Assembly: GCA_000320605.2 (NCBI GenBank)
Contig: KB445794.1
Span: forward strand, 1,786,475-1,850,474
Source of the DNA: Gelatoporia subvermispora B
Lineage: Eukaryota > Basidiomycota > Agaricomycetes > Polyporales > Gelatoporiaceae
DNA: 64,000 nucleotides
Direction of reading: 5' to 3'
Below the pieces are notes generated by a model. It did not search any database, was not told the DNA's origin, and saw nothing but the letters and a program-made list of their open reading frames with translations. The position numbers were made by a program, and so were the translations under genes. Below are positions 45,877-59,534 of the stretch, one piece after another (position 1 is the first letter of the stretch; each line of letters starts with the position of its first letter).

Positions 45877-46214
45877 CATATTCCTCATGTACCGCAAACG
45901 CAGAATCGTGATCATTGTACTTATACTTATATGGGGACTCCTGTACTTATAGATGGTGAAAAGTGACAACTGATATCTGCACCAAGCTGCACTGGGCACC
46001 TCGATCAGGACTCGACTCAACGAGTTTGTACCGGGTACTGGATTCCATGCCTCCCCCGTTAACTGCTCCGCGCGAAAGAGGCGTCTGTTAACCGGAATGA
46101 GTGGGCCTGGTGAAAGGAAGTGATGATACTGGCTCACGCTCGCTATCAACTCAGTGGGAATAGACAGGGTATGGAACGAGGGCTGGCGCATATGATTGGT
46201 TGAGGTTAAATTGC

Positions 46215-49200
46215 CTAAAGCACGCATATCATTCCAGTGACCGCTGAAAATTGTTCTCTTAATTGTGCAACGTACAGAATAAACTGCGAGGTAACCTGTG
46301 AAGGTGAAGAGTAAGTCGCCATGAAGAGTGAATTTATTGATCCACATGCCTCTGATTTGAACACAAGGAAAACGTGGGCTTCGTTGTGTTTATCCAGAGG
46401 TTCGCATTCCGCGCACAGGTCTCGGGGGCAATACCCACAGCGGAACCAGATGCCGCAAATTCGCTGCATGCAAACATCGCAGACAGTAGAGGGATGATAG
46501 ACATCTCGCAAGTATTCTTTAACCAGCATACTGTTATGCGACCGTTTTAAGGAGGAATAGTTGATTCATACGCACCTGATGGCTGTTCCGGGTCAAATGC
46601 GCCTTTGGGACCAACAGGATACCGATAGCTTCAATTCTATCAGTGAGACGTAATGGAAAAACCATGAGATGCTCACACCACTGGCAATATAGCCCTTTTC
46701 AACTGCAGAGGGTTCTCAACCGGCCGGTGGAACTTCAAGAAGGCGTGCATTCGATCATGCACGACATAGGAGCGCTCCTCACACTGCGCGCACTGAAGAA
46801 AAGAATGTCAATTTGAGAAAATTCGATCCGTCGATTTCAGATCAGCTTCTCATAATCTCTACAGCATGCTCTCACCAGATTGAATGCGTCCGGTTGCGAT
46901 GGGCAGCATGCACATTGATATCTGACCCCTGTAATCAACTACGTGTACAGTTATCAATAACTTGCACCTTATGATCGCAGTATCCTTCTACCTCATGGCA
47001 AGCGCTGCATGCGACCCCGTGGTCTCCGCCGCTGGAAGCTACTGCGGGAGATATTCTTCGATTATCGCCAGTCCGTGTATTTCTCGCCGATCGGTTCAGA
47101 CTGCCAAGATTTGTTGTCTGGGCTGGAGACGTCGTTCCGTGGCCGCCAGTCCATAGACTTCTCGCCGATCTGCTAAGGTTTTGCAACTGGACAGATCCGA
47201 GCGGGCGGGGAATCTGTGGAGTTCATTATCTCAGCGGCCTACCATCAGCTCGAGAGCTACACCACCACCTTAATGAGCGGATGGGAGGCGTTGTGGTCTC
47301 CATCCTCTGAATCGATATTGCCGGGTAGTCCGGCGAGTTCGCAATTCGAGCATATGTCCACGGACTCGCAGATTGCGCAATGAAAGCGGGCACCAACGAT
47401 GGCTTGATAGCAGCTATAAATGACGGGTCAAGTGGTTGTTAATAGTCTCTACGATAAAACAGGAACTTACTGTGCACACCGAACTCCAGGATGCGTCATA
47501 TCTAAGAATTACAAGATGCAGCTTGTCACGGAACCCTTCGGGGTATATATCAATTATAGTAACGTACCTTCTTCGTCGTAAGGCGTAGTGAGTTCAGATG
47601 ATCCTGGCATGAGTTGCTCCGGCAAGGCTTCTATCAGTTTGTCAGGTATAGCCAGAAAAGCATGTAACGGGTGTATTTCGTGAGCTTGGCTACATATAAA
47701 TGTTTCCACGGATTACTAAGCGACAGCATCATTGTATCCTTTCGCTCACCTATAGCACGCTAAACATAGATTAAAACTGTCGCATGAGACACATCGGTAA
47801 CAACGTCGGTAGATAGCAGCACTGCAGGTGGTGCACGTGATTGCTCCCAGCTCGCCTTGCTCTGGACGAAGCATCGCATAGTACATTTGTAAGCACTGAG
47901 TCGTCGAATATGATGTTCTCATCACTCACCGACATCCTGCCACCCATCAGGGCCGTAAGTTTGCTCGAAGTACGCATGTCTGAGTTGTCCTTTCTGCTTA
48001 GGAGCGGAGCGACCATAGACTGAGATGAATTGCCGTGAATCCATGTTCAGGTGTTCTGGGAAAGTACCAGGTGCTAGGATCATCTCAATCGCATGGAACA
48101 CACCGACAGAGGATTGAACACAGTTGTAACACAATTCGAAGCCCTTCTCTCCATGTCCACCTGATAGAGACACGGGTTGAAGAAGTGGGTCCGAGCTGAG
48201 TATTGCTCTCCTCGACGAGACTAAGCGACTGTTGCTGCCAGTTCTAATCTTTGGACCACTCTCGACATCAGAGTCGGGTATGATCGACCAAGACGACATA
48301 GCAGGTGACGAGCGGTCCTGTGTGTCGCCCGACGGTGTGCAGCAGTCATGTTCATCAGCATTGTCTATAGCCTTGCCCTTCTCCTCTGGTCCGCCGACAT
48401 CAGAGGTGATAATCCCGGAAGAGCTCAGGTCTGTCCTCTCCCCACACGTGGAGCAGACGTATCTGATGACGTCCAGGACTACGCGACACTGTGAACAAAG
48501 GCTAGGTAAACTGGGAGGGGGGCTTGGAGGAAGGGCGATGACCACGGGTAGGCCCTCGAATCCATCATCGAGGTCATCGTATTCAGAGATATCTGGCACC
48601 GATTGTGAGGGCTGGCTGTATACGATCAATGTGGAACCACTCTGGTGTCGTCGTTGGGCGTCATGAAGACGCTCCATAACATTGGCAATCGCGGGCCGCT
48701 CGCGCCAGTCTGATTGCCAGCAATCCTCCATGATATCCCAAACGTATTCATTCAAGCCATCGATTGTTTGTTGTGGGTACTGGGGGCGTGTCCCCCTGAT
48801 AACTCGAAGAATGACTGTAGCATCGCGTGGACAATCTTCAAAGGGGATGGCACCTGTGAAAATCTTGGGATGGCATCAGTAATGCATCCATAGTTCCAGT
48901 GATGCGATATACCTCCCACATCGTCAAAGCGAACGAGTATACGTCGCTCTCTCGCCGGGCTCGCCCTCCTTCGTTCTCGAAGAGTTCGGGGTCTAGAATT
49001 TCAGGAGCCATCCATCGGAAAGAGCCCTGCGTCCCTACAGACGAGGTTGAGCGACTGTTCTCCTGGTAAAGCGATGATAGCCCAAAGTCGGTGATGGATG
49101 CTATGCCTTGATCGTTGACCAGGATGTTTGCCTGAGCAATTGAGTCAAAAAGGCGAGACACTGGGATGTGAAGAAGTACGGACGCCTTTTAGATCACCGT

Positions 49201-50284
49201 GTATGACGTCCACGTCGTGCAGGTACTTAAGACCTTCAGCGACATCTAGGATCTAGGGGTAAACAAATAGATCATACATCGACAAGGGGCCCTCGGTTCA
49301 TTGGAATAAGCACAGACCAGTGTCAGCCTATCAAATGAAGGATGATGTTCCAGGAAACTCGAGATGGTCCCGTTGATCATCCATTGGACGACGAGTGAGA
49401 ACTGGGTTTGTGCAATGGAGATTCCATAGAAACGCGTGATGTTCCGGTGTCGAAGATGTTTCCAGATAACTGCTTCTTTCAAGCAGTTCTGCGTAACACG
49501 AGCTGCAGGCAGGGTCGATCGTACACAATGTTCCTAGGCTCACCTTCAAGGTGTTGGATGTCACATCGCCGTGTTCATAAACGCGAACAACCTTGAGAGC
49601 AACCTCCGAGCCATCATAATCTGCCTTCCAGACGTCAGCATTCCCTCCCGATCCTGTGGGCTGCTCGCTTGTCCTCTTTACTCTATGCATGGGTATAGTG
49701 CATGACCTTGGAAATGACCCATGCTTCTCGCATAATCTCCTCAGAAGATCTAAACACCGTTGTCTGACATCGTCATGGCTCGAAGTGGCATCCAAGACCT
49801 AGAAGACGGTCAATACAGTACTTTAGACGAGATATGAGAGACCCACGTTGTCGAGTAGTTCAATGACCCTTGAAGCTTCGGCTCTCCGCAACTCGAGTAG
49901 CCGTTTAGTGATCTCGTGGGAGTGTACGATCGACTTGAGCAAATCTAGCGTTTCGCACAGATCCACTCGGGCAAAGCGAAAAACCGTGGGCTCTTGCGTT
50001 TGGCGCTTGATAAGCAAACGCGATGTTCAGGATGATATATGATTATGTGCCAATTTGTAGCATACCTCGAGTGCTCTTAGTTCAGAAGGACAATCCACGT
50101 AAATTTGCTCGAGCCCCGCTTTCAGGTCTTCGGCGGATAGCAAAACGACGAGACAGTCGTCGTTTGTATTATCAACTATCCACGAGTGCAGGTCTTGACA
50201 CCATCTTGAGACATGTTCATATGTTCCTGGCCCCTGCACAATTCCTGTGATGACGAGAACAGGGTTATCGCTCTCGCGGGTCAT
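46215..50284 (-). CDS. TKL-type protein kinase with four ZZ zinc fingers
   Basis: N-terminal helical region from ATG 50284 (MTRESDNPVLVITGIVQG) then a kinase domain: glycine loop GSGGNADVWKA, VALKVV lysine, HRNITRFYG, catalytic loop HGDLKGANILVND (HGD replaces HRD), DFG in ITDFGLSS, GSFRWMAPEI and DVYSFALTMWEV. After an acidic linker come four ZZ-like fingers: CTTCSAAIYRRCYRC (about 47800), FHCAICESVDICSNCE (about 47370), HGVACSACHE with VRYQCACC (about 47020-46900) and TVCDVCMQRICGIWFRCGYC (about 46470). Some 15 short introns. The extreme C-terminus is unresolved (46.1-46.35 kb) and the true start may lie upstream of 50284. Confidence 0.78.
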
Positions 50285-50866
50285 TCAATAATCCAGCGAG
50301 GCAGCAGCGCGTACGGTCAGTCTCTGAGTTTGAGAGCGAAGCAGCCTGCCGCAACTCGAATGCCTCACAGAGCGAAGCAAGGTATGTCAGAGATGGCTTT
50401 GGGAGGGTTACACGTCTGAGATGCCTTCATTGAGATTGGGGTGCGAACCTTGAAAATGAGAAAGGACTGTAGGGCATCGTAGATCCTAGTATGATATGTC
50501 AGGTCTGGTACGTCCATGCTAGCCATGAACACGCAGATCGCATGCGTGCTGCTCGAAGTTACACAGACAGATGCTACATCGCCTCACCCGCCAGGGAATT
50601 TCCGGATCCCAGGCAAATCAGCGACAGGTATGGCAGACGCCGAACTATCGACTTGTGGCCTACAGATGGGATATAATGCGCTATAGTAGTCTGCAGGTCA
50701 TCTTAGACATCAGACAATTCCCAAGGAGGCGCAAGAGGCATAGAGGGCATATATTACTGGTTGTTGCATATGCATAAAGCTATGGAAGATGGGTCCTGGA
50801 TCTATAGAACATACTAACAGCACAAAAACTAACGGATACAAGGTTGCGTGATGCAAGACAGCAGTA
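50285..50866. other. Interval between the kinase and HECT genes
   Basis: About 580 bp. It may include a 5' exon of the kinase gene (a minus-strand IYDALQSFLIFK segment near 50455-50490); nothing certain. Confidence 0.3.
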
Positions 50867-53800
50867 CTATGACAAGTGGAAACTACCAACACCCTCGCAC
50901 ATTGCGATCTGCAATTTCTCCTTCATGACAGATTTCGATGAATACTCCGGCAACTTGAGATAATTGACGCAGGTCATCACGCTTGGCAAGTAATCGTCTG
51001 CCGTCAGTGGCGCTTCGTGTGGTTTTCGTACCACGGTGAGTGGGGGGTTGAGCCCACGGAAACCTGGAGACACATCATGAAGACAATGCGGGACACGAAT
51101 GCAGACAATACGTACCACCGATAGGTAGCTTGGGGCTGCCGGTGATGAATTGAAGATAACTCCGACGAGTTGATACGTCATATCCCGACATGACTTCGAT
51201 AAGGTCACGAATCGCACGGCTCTCGACATTGAAGCCATGATCAGCCTTCAAAGCTTCACTCAACGCTGTCGAAGTCATTGAGCATGCGAACTCGAATTGG
51301 TGATAGGAATCGTAACTCACTCTCTACGCTCCAATCCTCGTCAGAGTTGCCAAAGAGCATTACCAGCTCATCTGCAGTGAATGCCTGCAGATCGCTTATT
51401 GGGAACACCTTTGAGAATCCCTCTCGGAATGCTTTCGCTTGAGGTTGTGCTCCTTTACCAATGATAGCATCGATGACCCGGCGAACATAGTCGTCGACGT
51501 TGTCGGCAGTGACTGGGATGTCTCGGCCACCGGGCTATGGTACATTGGATGAGGATGATACAAAGCTTATGACCACAGTCTGCTTACCAAGAGCTCGATA
51601 TCGTACCCAGGGATGGTGAAGTCCAATGCAAGGTCCTCAAGATCGACATCTTCCACCATTGCAAGCTTGCGGCGCAGCTGAAAGGAAGATGAGGACTCGT
51701 GCCGGAATGCCGGAGAACAACGAGATGACGCACCTTCTCGTTCTGTCCCTTAGCAGCGGCGTAGCCTTGGATCTTTGAAAGCGAAGCCGCAAGTTCCGGA
51801 TCAACACGCTGCAAGACGAATTAGAATGCTGCTGCTTCTGCTTGAATAGTATGTCACATACATTCAGTGCCTCGATTGTCAAGGGAACCTCCTCGCCGAG
51901 AATCATTTTCAGGAACACTTTGTTCAACGATAGGTCGATGATTCGCGAGTCCAGCATTGCTTTCGCAACGAATTGACCAATGACACGGAAGATATGCGTC
52001 TTCTTCCTGTAACGATAATCGCGTGAGACTATGTCAGAGGCATCATAAAAGGGCACTTACTGCCCGCCGTCGTTGGCCATATCGTCAGGGCTGATAGGGG
52101 CAGGGAAAAGACCAAGCGGATGGTGAACGAAAGATCCTGTGACGGTCGGATCGGCATCCCTCCAAATCTTCAAGTCTCTCCTCGCAAATTCCTTAGAGAC
52201 TAGCGAGTAGAATTCAAGAGTAGGACCGAGACCGGTACCAACTTCCTCAAAGTATTCCACTTCAAGAATCGATGATGATGAACCGTACAGCTCGAAGACC
52301 TTGACGGCAGACTCGAGAATGTGCTTGCGCGATATGCGGACCTTCTGTCTCTGCAGGCGACCCAAGAATCCGACGCCGTCGTCTCGTCGTGAGCTGTCCT
52401 GGCCACGGCTCTGCTGGCTCTGCCACTTCATGATAAGACGGGCATATCCGAAGGACGTCGACTGCAAGAAGTTGTACCGCGTGGCGAATGGGAAAAGGAA
52501 TGGGAAATGCAGGGGGAGATCGAGCGCCCAATCAGGGAGACAAGAACTCGCCACAATCATCGGCTCCTCCAGCTGTCGGGTCAGTTTCGCGGTCAACTTG
52601 TTGTTAACGAAGGCCGATTCGCCCAAGACACGCTTCGAGACTTGGGGCGTAGCATGATCACTCTCCTGTGAATTGACTCTGTGCAGCACACGAAGTAGCC
52701 GCAGAATCTTCGCATGGGGGGCGTCTTCTGGAAGCGACGAGAGTGCTGGGCCTGGGGACCTGCTACGAGCTCCGGTCTCATCCCCTCGGGCTATTACACT
52801 GGGATCAGTTTTGCGAAGCCGAGGAGTATGCAAGGCTCACCTTCAGGAGCAGGCGCTGGCCCTGGTACCTTCTTGAATTTAACAGTATATATGCCCTGCC
52901 AAATCATGCTAGGGGGCAACCCGGTCCCTGTCTTCTTGCGTGCTTCATGCTGGTGAATTGCGCCGTAGATAGTCAAGTCTAATGGAAGCTTATGATCGTC
53001 CATGAGAAATTCTAGATGCCAATCGCTCGGTTTGGTCTTTAATGCGGCCGCATACGATGCTCTGGGAGCTGAGGAACGGGTGGCTGGTGGCGAATTCAGA
53101 GCTCGGGCAGGGTTTGGCGTCGTCACGCGTGTCCCATCCGGCGTCTGCGCCTCTACTTTGGAGCCATCTGTGTCTCATATATGAGTGGAAGGATTCATCG
53201 CAAAGTACACAAACTCACCGTCTCCCACGGACACTGTAACCGTCTTGTCGGAGATAGACTGATCTGGATCAGATTCCTCGTCAAAGACCTAGATTATTGT
53301 CAACAACAAAGTCCAACGTATTGCCGCCATTAGACTGACCTCAGCGTCAACGTCTAATTCATCGTCCGTGAAATCAGCGGCGAACTCGTCATTGACCATG
53401 GTCTCACTCGGAGCCCCATCTGCATCAGATACGGAATCACCAGACCCCTGAGGATGACTAGAGGATTCTGATACAGGAGCAGCCTGGTTCTCAGCTTGTT
53501 CCTCCGCAGTACCAGCAGCAGCAGCGTCAGTATTGCCAGACTTCTTGGCGCTAAGACGGAGGCTTCGCCTGCGGTTCACAGCAGCAGCCGAGGCGGAAGA
53601 TGATGAAGCGGGTCCACCTGCAGTAGACGCAGACATGTTCCCGACGTCAGTGGCCGTGTCACGTAGCGCGGAAGGGGGTGCGAATCCAGAAGCCGCGAGT
53701 GCCGCAAGCATACCGGAAAGGCGTGAACTGCTCGACAAGAGTCCCGCAACTCTTGGGCGGAGATAATCGTGCAGGGCCTGGAAAGTCGCAATGGCATGGA

Positions 53801-56800
53801 TAGATACCACAATATTGCTGAGATTCTTCGGGACGTCGGAATCATCGGCAGCCATGAGACGGAGACGGAGCTGGCGAGCAAGTAGGGAAGGAGAACTGCG
53901 CTTCGAATCTAAGAAGAATTATCAGAATAGTATATAAATGGTTGTTGAATGCAGACATACCATCCGCACTTTGCGCGATTGTCACAACCTCGAACGACTC
54001 CATACGCGTCAAGCTTTCCTGGAGCTTTTTGACGAACGTAGCAAACGGGGTAGGGCCGCTCATAATGCCTCTGGTCTTCCTGGTCGTTAGGGCTGAGAAC
54101 AGTAACTCACGGCGGCAGCTGAGAGTCACTGGAGATTCGGATTATGAGACATCGCATACTCGTGAATAAGGAATTTCCTCACCGGCCCCCTCTTCTTCCG
54201 TCATGTATAGGAGTAGCGTATCGACCAAACCACTTTGCAGTAACTCAAAACTGGAGATGGAGCTATTAGGCGAACCAAATAGTCCAGCTAAATCGTCCAA
54301 GGTCGTAAGCAGATCTTCCTCTGCTGCGTTCCTGTCTGAAAGACGTTGCACAAGACGGCGCATTACCACTACGAGATCACCTGAATCGCCCTGTTCGTCG
54401 CTTGTGAGATATTTGAACCGGATGACACGAGCACGGAGGGTGATAGCATCATCGGGATCCAAGGATAGGGACGACAATCTCTTGATACCAGGGATGGGAA
54501 CGATGGGCGGAGGTGTTGGAACAGGATCCGGCATGGGAGACGCGTCGGCATCTTTCTCTTTGTCCTTGTCCTTGTCCTTTGACTTGGATGAGGTGATGGA
54601 ACGAGCAGCCAAAGTCTCAATCTCATGCAGGACCCCTTCTCGTCGAAACACGGGTTTGTACTCCGTAGGGAGCTTACTCAGCAAAAGTTCAACCAGCTGC
54701 AACGCGCCGATAACCAGCGTTGGGTGGTCTTTGGACGATAGGATCGAAGACGCGAAACCGGCCACAGGAACGCACTGAGAGAATTATGAGAGCCCGTATA
54801 TGCATAATCAAGTACGCATGGCACATACCGTGAAAACTTGCTTAAGACCTTCGCCATCCAAGAAACTGACTGCTTTCAACAACCCCGTAAGAGTCTTGAT
54901 CCTAACCGGTGTCACCACACTTGCAGCATAGACATCAACGAGGATTGGGACCATGAGACGCATAAATCGTCCGACTACTGCTGGCTTTGACCGAAGCATA
55001 TCGGTGCGATCAGGTGCCACCTCCTTAGCTGATGCTGCAGGAATATTGTCCTCTGCTTCCTGCGCAGACTGCGAGTCGGCAGCACCGTCAGGACTGACGT
55101 TCTCGTCTGGGACTGCGGGGGAACCGCCTGCTGTTGAGGCGGCACCGGAATGCAGGTAAGGCAGACCGAGCGCGGCCTGACGAGCAGCCACACGTTCAGC
55201 TTTGGCCTTATTCTTCACCATTCTTGTCAAAGCTTTCTCCGTGTACGATTTATGCTCGAAGACACCATCTAGCTTCAGGTCAGTAGGGGCTCTTACCACA
55301 ATGCTATCACAAACCTTTGGGCAACGGGGGCATTAATTCCGATACCAGGCTCAGGGCTTCTTCAACTTGATCTTTGGGACGGTGAGCAAGATTCTCCATG
55401 ACCGTCATATCCGCCAATCCTCCCCCTAGTCCCTGACCTCCCGCTGCACCCCCTTGCTCCTCGCCTCCATCGGAAGAGGGAGGAAGTACACCAGTCAAGA
55501 TTTGGTACAAAGTCTCAACGATACCAGCTTCGAGTAAGACAACAGTGATCTTCGGGCTAGCACGGGCGGCTGTGGCCAATGCTCTGAGTAACAAGGTAAA
55601 GGTACTCGGGGCAATCAGAGGAGAGCCACCAGCAGGAAGCAGGAGTAAGTTGACAGCTTGGATGAGGTCATTGTCGATAAGAGCTTCGAGGTTATCCGCA
55701 GACGAGCGGTAGTATGCGTCGATGACACGTATGACGCACATACACGCAAACTCGACCAGACGCTGGTCGGAATAGCCAAGACAATTGCGTATGATTGGCC
55801 ACACGCCCTTGATCATGGGGAAATGCTCGGGAGAGATGTTGCGACAGCAATTGGCGGCAGCTTGAAGGGCAGTTCGCTGTACTGCTATCGAGAAGAAATC
55901 AAGATAATTCAGCAGAGCAGCCAAACCACCTTCCCGCACGATTGAGCTTGGAAATTCTTCCGATATTTTCTCCAGGGTCTGTGAATGACGGTGAATAACT
56001 GCTGATTCGTCGGTAACGAAATTTCACTCACGCTCAGCGTCTGTTCCGCTAAGTCAATGTAAGAGATCTCAATCAACTTGCTGCAAAGCACAGGTATTGC
56101 TCCATGGTAGACGACGGTATGCGCAACGCCGGGTAGAGCCTCCATTAAATTGGCAAGGCACCTGCAGGCCAAGACCTGCGCTTCTAGATTCTCGTCGCCT
56201 TGATAGGACCCACCCCCTGCGCTGAGAGCTAGAGCTGCCGCAAGGGCGGCATCTTCATCTACTTCTTGCTGGTCGTCGTCGTCACCGTCCTCGGGGTCGC
56301 CACCGGTGCCGCCCAGGATACGCACAAGCTCACGAATGAATGCTTCCACCTGGAACGAACCTGCAAGCGTGTCTTCCGTACTGATGCTCAGCAATTCACT
56401 CAACTCCTGTAGCGTAAGGAGTCGTGTGGTCGGATCCGCAGTCGGTTTGATGTTGTTCAACATGGTCTTAAGGCGAGAAGATAGACCCATCATGTACGAG
56501 CCCAGCTGGCGGAAGTCACCAAAGATTGCCATCGGAGACGTGTCGCCAATGCCTCCACTAGATGGTCTGTCTGGTTCTTGGTGCTCCTCGTGGTCGTCGT
56601 CCATGTCGTCGTCATCATCACCATCGTCATGACCACTTTCGTGTCCGTCATGTTCATCAGCATCTTGATGAATCTCAGCGGGATGATCGAGGTCTTCGTG
56701 AATGCACTCGGCATCCATCATCTCAACGTCCTCGTCCTCCAGGTGCGATGAACTAGCAGTTGTGACTATAGACTTGGTCTTCATTGTGGTCTTGCCCTTG

Positions 56801-57415
56801 CCCGAAGTGGATCTGTCACATGTGAGGCGGTGGAGGGGTGAAGTGCAGCATAGCACATACCTCGTCTTCCTTGTCATCTCTGGTGCGGAATGATTCTCGT
56901 TTCGCGGACGAAGCGAATATGCGCCGGAAGTCCTCGTACGTTTGCTGGGTGCAGATGTTGTGGCAAGCGTCTCTTCCTCGGAGTGAGTCTCTGGAACTGC
57001 GCGCTTCTTGCCCTTGCCGTCCTTGGACGGGTCTTGGATTGCTACTGAGGCAGGGACGGGATACGTCGTACGACGGGCTCTGCAGGAGAATCAGTGCCGG
57101 CCATGTGTAATGCCGTCGGAACACATACCTCTTACTCGCGCGTGACTGTTCGTCGGAGACTTCCTTCCCCTTTCCCTTCGATGCGACGGTGTCGCGGGAG
57201 CGCTTGGATGCGGACGATGAGGACGATGATTGCTGCTCCGCAGATGGGCGTTCCTTCTCCTTTCCCTTTTGCTTCGCTGCTTTGACTCGGGCACTGGAAC
57301 GGAGAGCCTTTGGCTCGGGTGGGAATGCACTGGCTGCGGCGGTCGATGGCTCTTCTTGAGGCGATGCGATGACGGGATTGCTACTTGTCGCGTCTGGCTG
57401 ATGGGTAGAGTCCAT
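50867..57415 (-). CDS. UFD4: HECT-type E3 ubiquitin ligase, Ufd4/TRIP12 family
   Basis: ATG 57415 ([18 protein letters not shown]). A basic/Ser-rich disordered N-terminus and an Asp/Glu/His-rich block (56.6 kb) precede ARM-like repeats ([56 protein letters not shown]). A WWE-less middle follows, then the HECT domain from about 52500 ([40 protein letters not shown]). The C-lobe gives [16 protein letters not shown] and the catalytic region [19 protein letters not shown], where the Cys in MTCVNYL is the thioester nucleophile. Final residues are EGVGSFHLS. The family builds ubiquitin chains on N-terminal ubiquitin fusions and damaged-protein targets. About 14 introns; no break seen. Confidence 0.88.
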
Positions 57416-57700
57416 TTAGTGTGTGCAGCCTGCCATCGATTCGCTCAACGTAGGCTATCGAATGGTACGGTGGTCGAAAGGTAAGAGATGTAGCGGCAAT
57501 AGTAGGTTGGGCTTACTTGTGCCGCCACTGCGCCGCTACCGCGCCGAGCTTATTCTAACTCCGAACGAATCTAGTCTCGGGCTAAGCATGAGCCTAACAA
57601 CTGGTAACAAGAGCCTAGTACTTAGGCAAATATCTTCTATCAGATTTCATTCACTGGCTTGCACACACACTAGTCTACAATTGCGTACGAATTCTGCTGT

Positions 57701-59470
57701 CTACGCTGCATACTCCTTCAAAACCTCCTCGATGCTTCCCACGAATATATCCACAATGTGTTCGACCTGCTCCTTCGTGACATTGTAAGCCGGCGAGAGC
57801 ATCAAATGATCCCCAACAGTGCCCTCCAAGTTCGAGCCTCCGGTCATGCCCATGGCGATCAGGTTCTTCTCGAGGCAGCGTGCCTGCACAAGCATGGCAA
57901 ACGCCTGGCCTCCGAAGTCCAGCCTGGCCGCCTCGGGAGAAGTAAAGTCGAACTCGATGCCCCACCATGCCCCACCCCCGCGGACGTCGAACACGAAGGG
58001 CGCTGCGGGTGCATTGGGCGACTGCAGTCGCTCGCGCAAGAGCGACTCGAGATACGGGCCCTGCACGGCCACATTTTCGAGCAGCTTCTCCTCGACGATA
58101 ACCTTTTGCACGGCGAGCGCCGCAGCACACGCCAGGGGATGCGCCTGCCAGCGCGATATTAGCGAACGGATGCGTCGATCGTCCCGTGCCCAACTAACCT
58201 GGTAGGTGTGACCGTGTTTCCAGATACCACCCGTACTCCGGATCCCTTCAGCTACCTTCTTTGACATAAGCACGGCCCCAATGGAGGCATATCTGGACGA
58301 TCTATGAGCTGGGCGTGCACGGCGACCGGACCGATCACGTACCCTCCTCCAAGACCCTTTGCAACTGCTTGGATATCCGGAGCAACTCCGTCGCCGAAGC
58401 TCTCCCAAGCGTGGAGAGTGCCCATCCCTGTTATGTTCATAAGTGCTGGAGCCACGGGGCAAAAATGATGGACGCACGGCCCATGCCACTCATGACTTCA
58501 TCGAGGATGAACAGAGCGCCGTATTTGTCGCACACCGATTTCATGGCCCTGAAGTAGCCCTTCGGCGCAGCAACCACACCCGTCGTTGCGCCCACAACGG
58601 TTTCGGCGACGACTAGAGTCCGTTGCCTCGTCAGCATGGCGATTTGCATTGAGCGAGCGCTGCTCACATCCAACAACAGTGTCCGGGCCCAGTTCGATGA
58701 ATTTGTCCTCCAGCTCCTGTCTTAGACGTTCTACATATTGCTCCTCCGTCTCGTCGGGTTTCTGGAATCGCTTCGCGTATGCGGGAGAGACGTGATGGAA
58801 GTTCTCGTGGTTGAGCACTGCTTCGTACGGTGCGCGACGAGCCGGGTGGCAAGCAAGGGACAGAGTAGACAGGGTGTTTCCATGAAACGACAGTTGTCTG
58901 GCAATGAAATTCGTTCGTTGCGGCTGCTTGGTCTCGTAGAAGTACTGGCGAGCCAGCTTGATCACGCCCTCCATCGCCTCAGATCCTGTCCGTCATACCG
59001 GACCCGTAAAGACGCATCATTGCCGGGGACCACTTTGTAGACCTACCTCCGGAAACAAAACCGCATAGTTCAAAGGCACCTCCGCTGGTCTTTACCATGA
59101 GGTCTGCAAGCTCCTCCGCAGGCTCGTTAGAGAGCTGCATGTTGTACACATCTGGTGATGACACCCTTTTCTTCAGCTTTTGCTACCCCTGCACCTACCG
59201 TGAAATGGACTCACACGCAACCTTGTCGATCTGCTCCTTCAAGGCCGCCTTGACCACCGGATGACCATTCCCAATGCACGCGACTGCCGCCCCTCCTACG
59301 GCATCGAGGACTTTGCGGCCATCTTCCAAGTAGACATACATTCCCTCCGCGGCAGTGGCTACGGGGGGCCGCCATGGTGTCCTGTGCAAGATCGACGTCG
59401 TCCTGGCGGCGGTCTTCGCGCTAACCTGCGCACGCTGCTCGGCGTCAGTGGTGGTCGGAGCGGGAGTCAT
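57701..59470 (-). CDS. Class-III PLP-dependent aminotransferase
   Basis: Start at 59470 (MTPAPTTTDAEQRAQVSA), 57 bp after a TATA box. Exons give VLDAVGGAAVACIGNGHP, GSEAMEGVIKLARQYF, SFHGNTLSTLSLACHP and the PLP acceptor region ALFILDEVMSGMGR. The lysine segment QAVAKGLGGGYV follows, then GIWKHGHTYQ and AHPLACAAALAVQK. The C-terminus is AWWGIEFDFTSP...SPAYNVTKEQVEHI and EYAA. Aspartate in LDEV binds the pyridine N and the Lys in AKGLGG forms the Schiff base. The family covers omega-amino-acid and ornithine aminotransferases; the substrate is not decidable here. Confidence 0.87.
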
Positions 59471-59526
59471 ATCTTTGGAGCTCGAGTCGCTGGAGACCTG
59501 GGGTAACGACCGCCTGACTCTGGATT

Positions 59527-59534
59527 CTTATATA
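59527..59534 (-). promoter_or_regulatory. TATA box of the aminotransferase gene
   Basis: TATATAAG on the minus strand, 57 bp upstream of the ATG at 59470. Confidence 0.55.
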
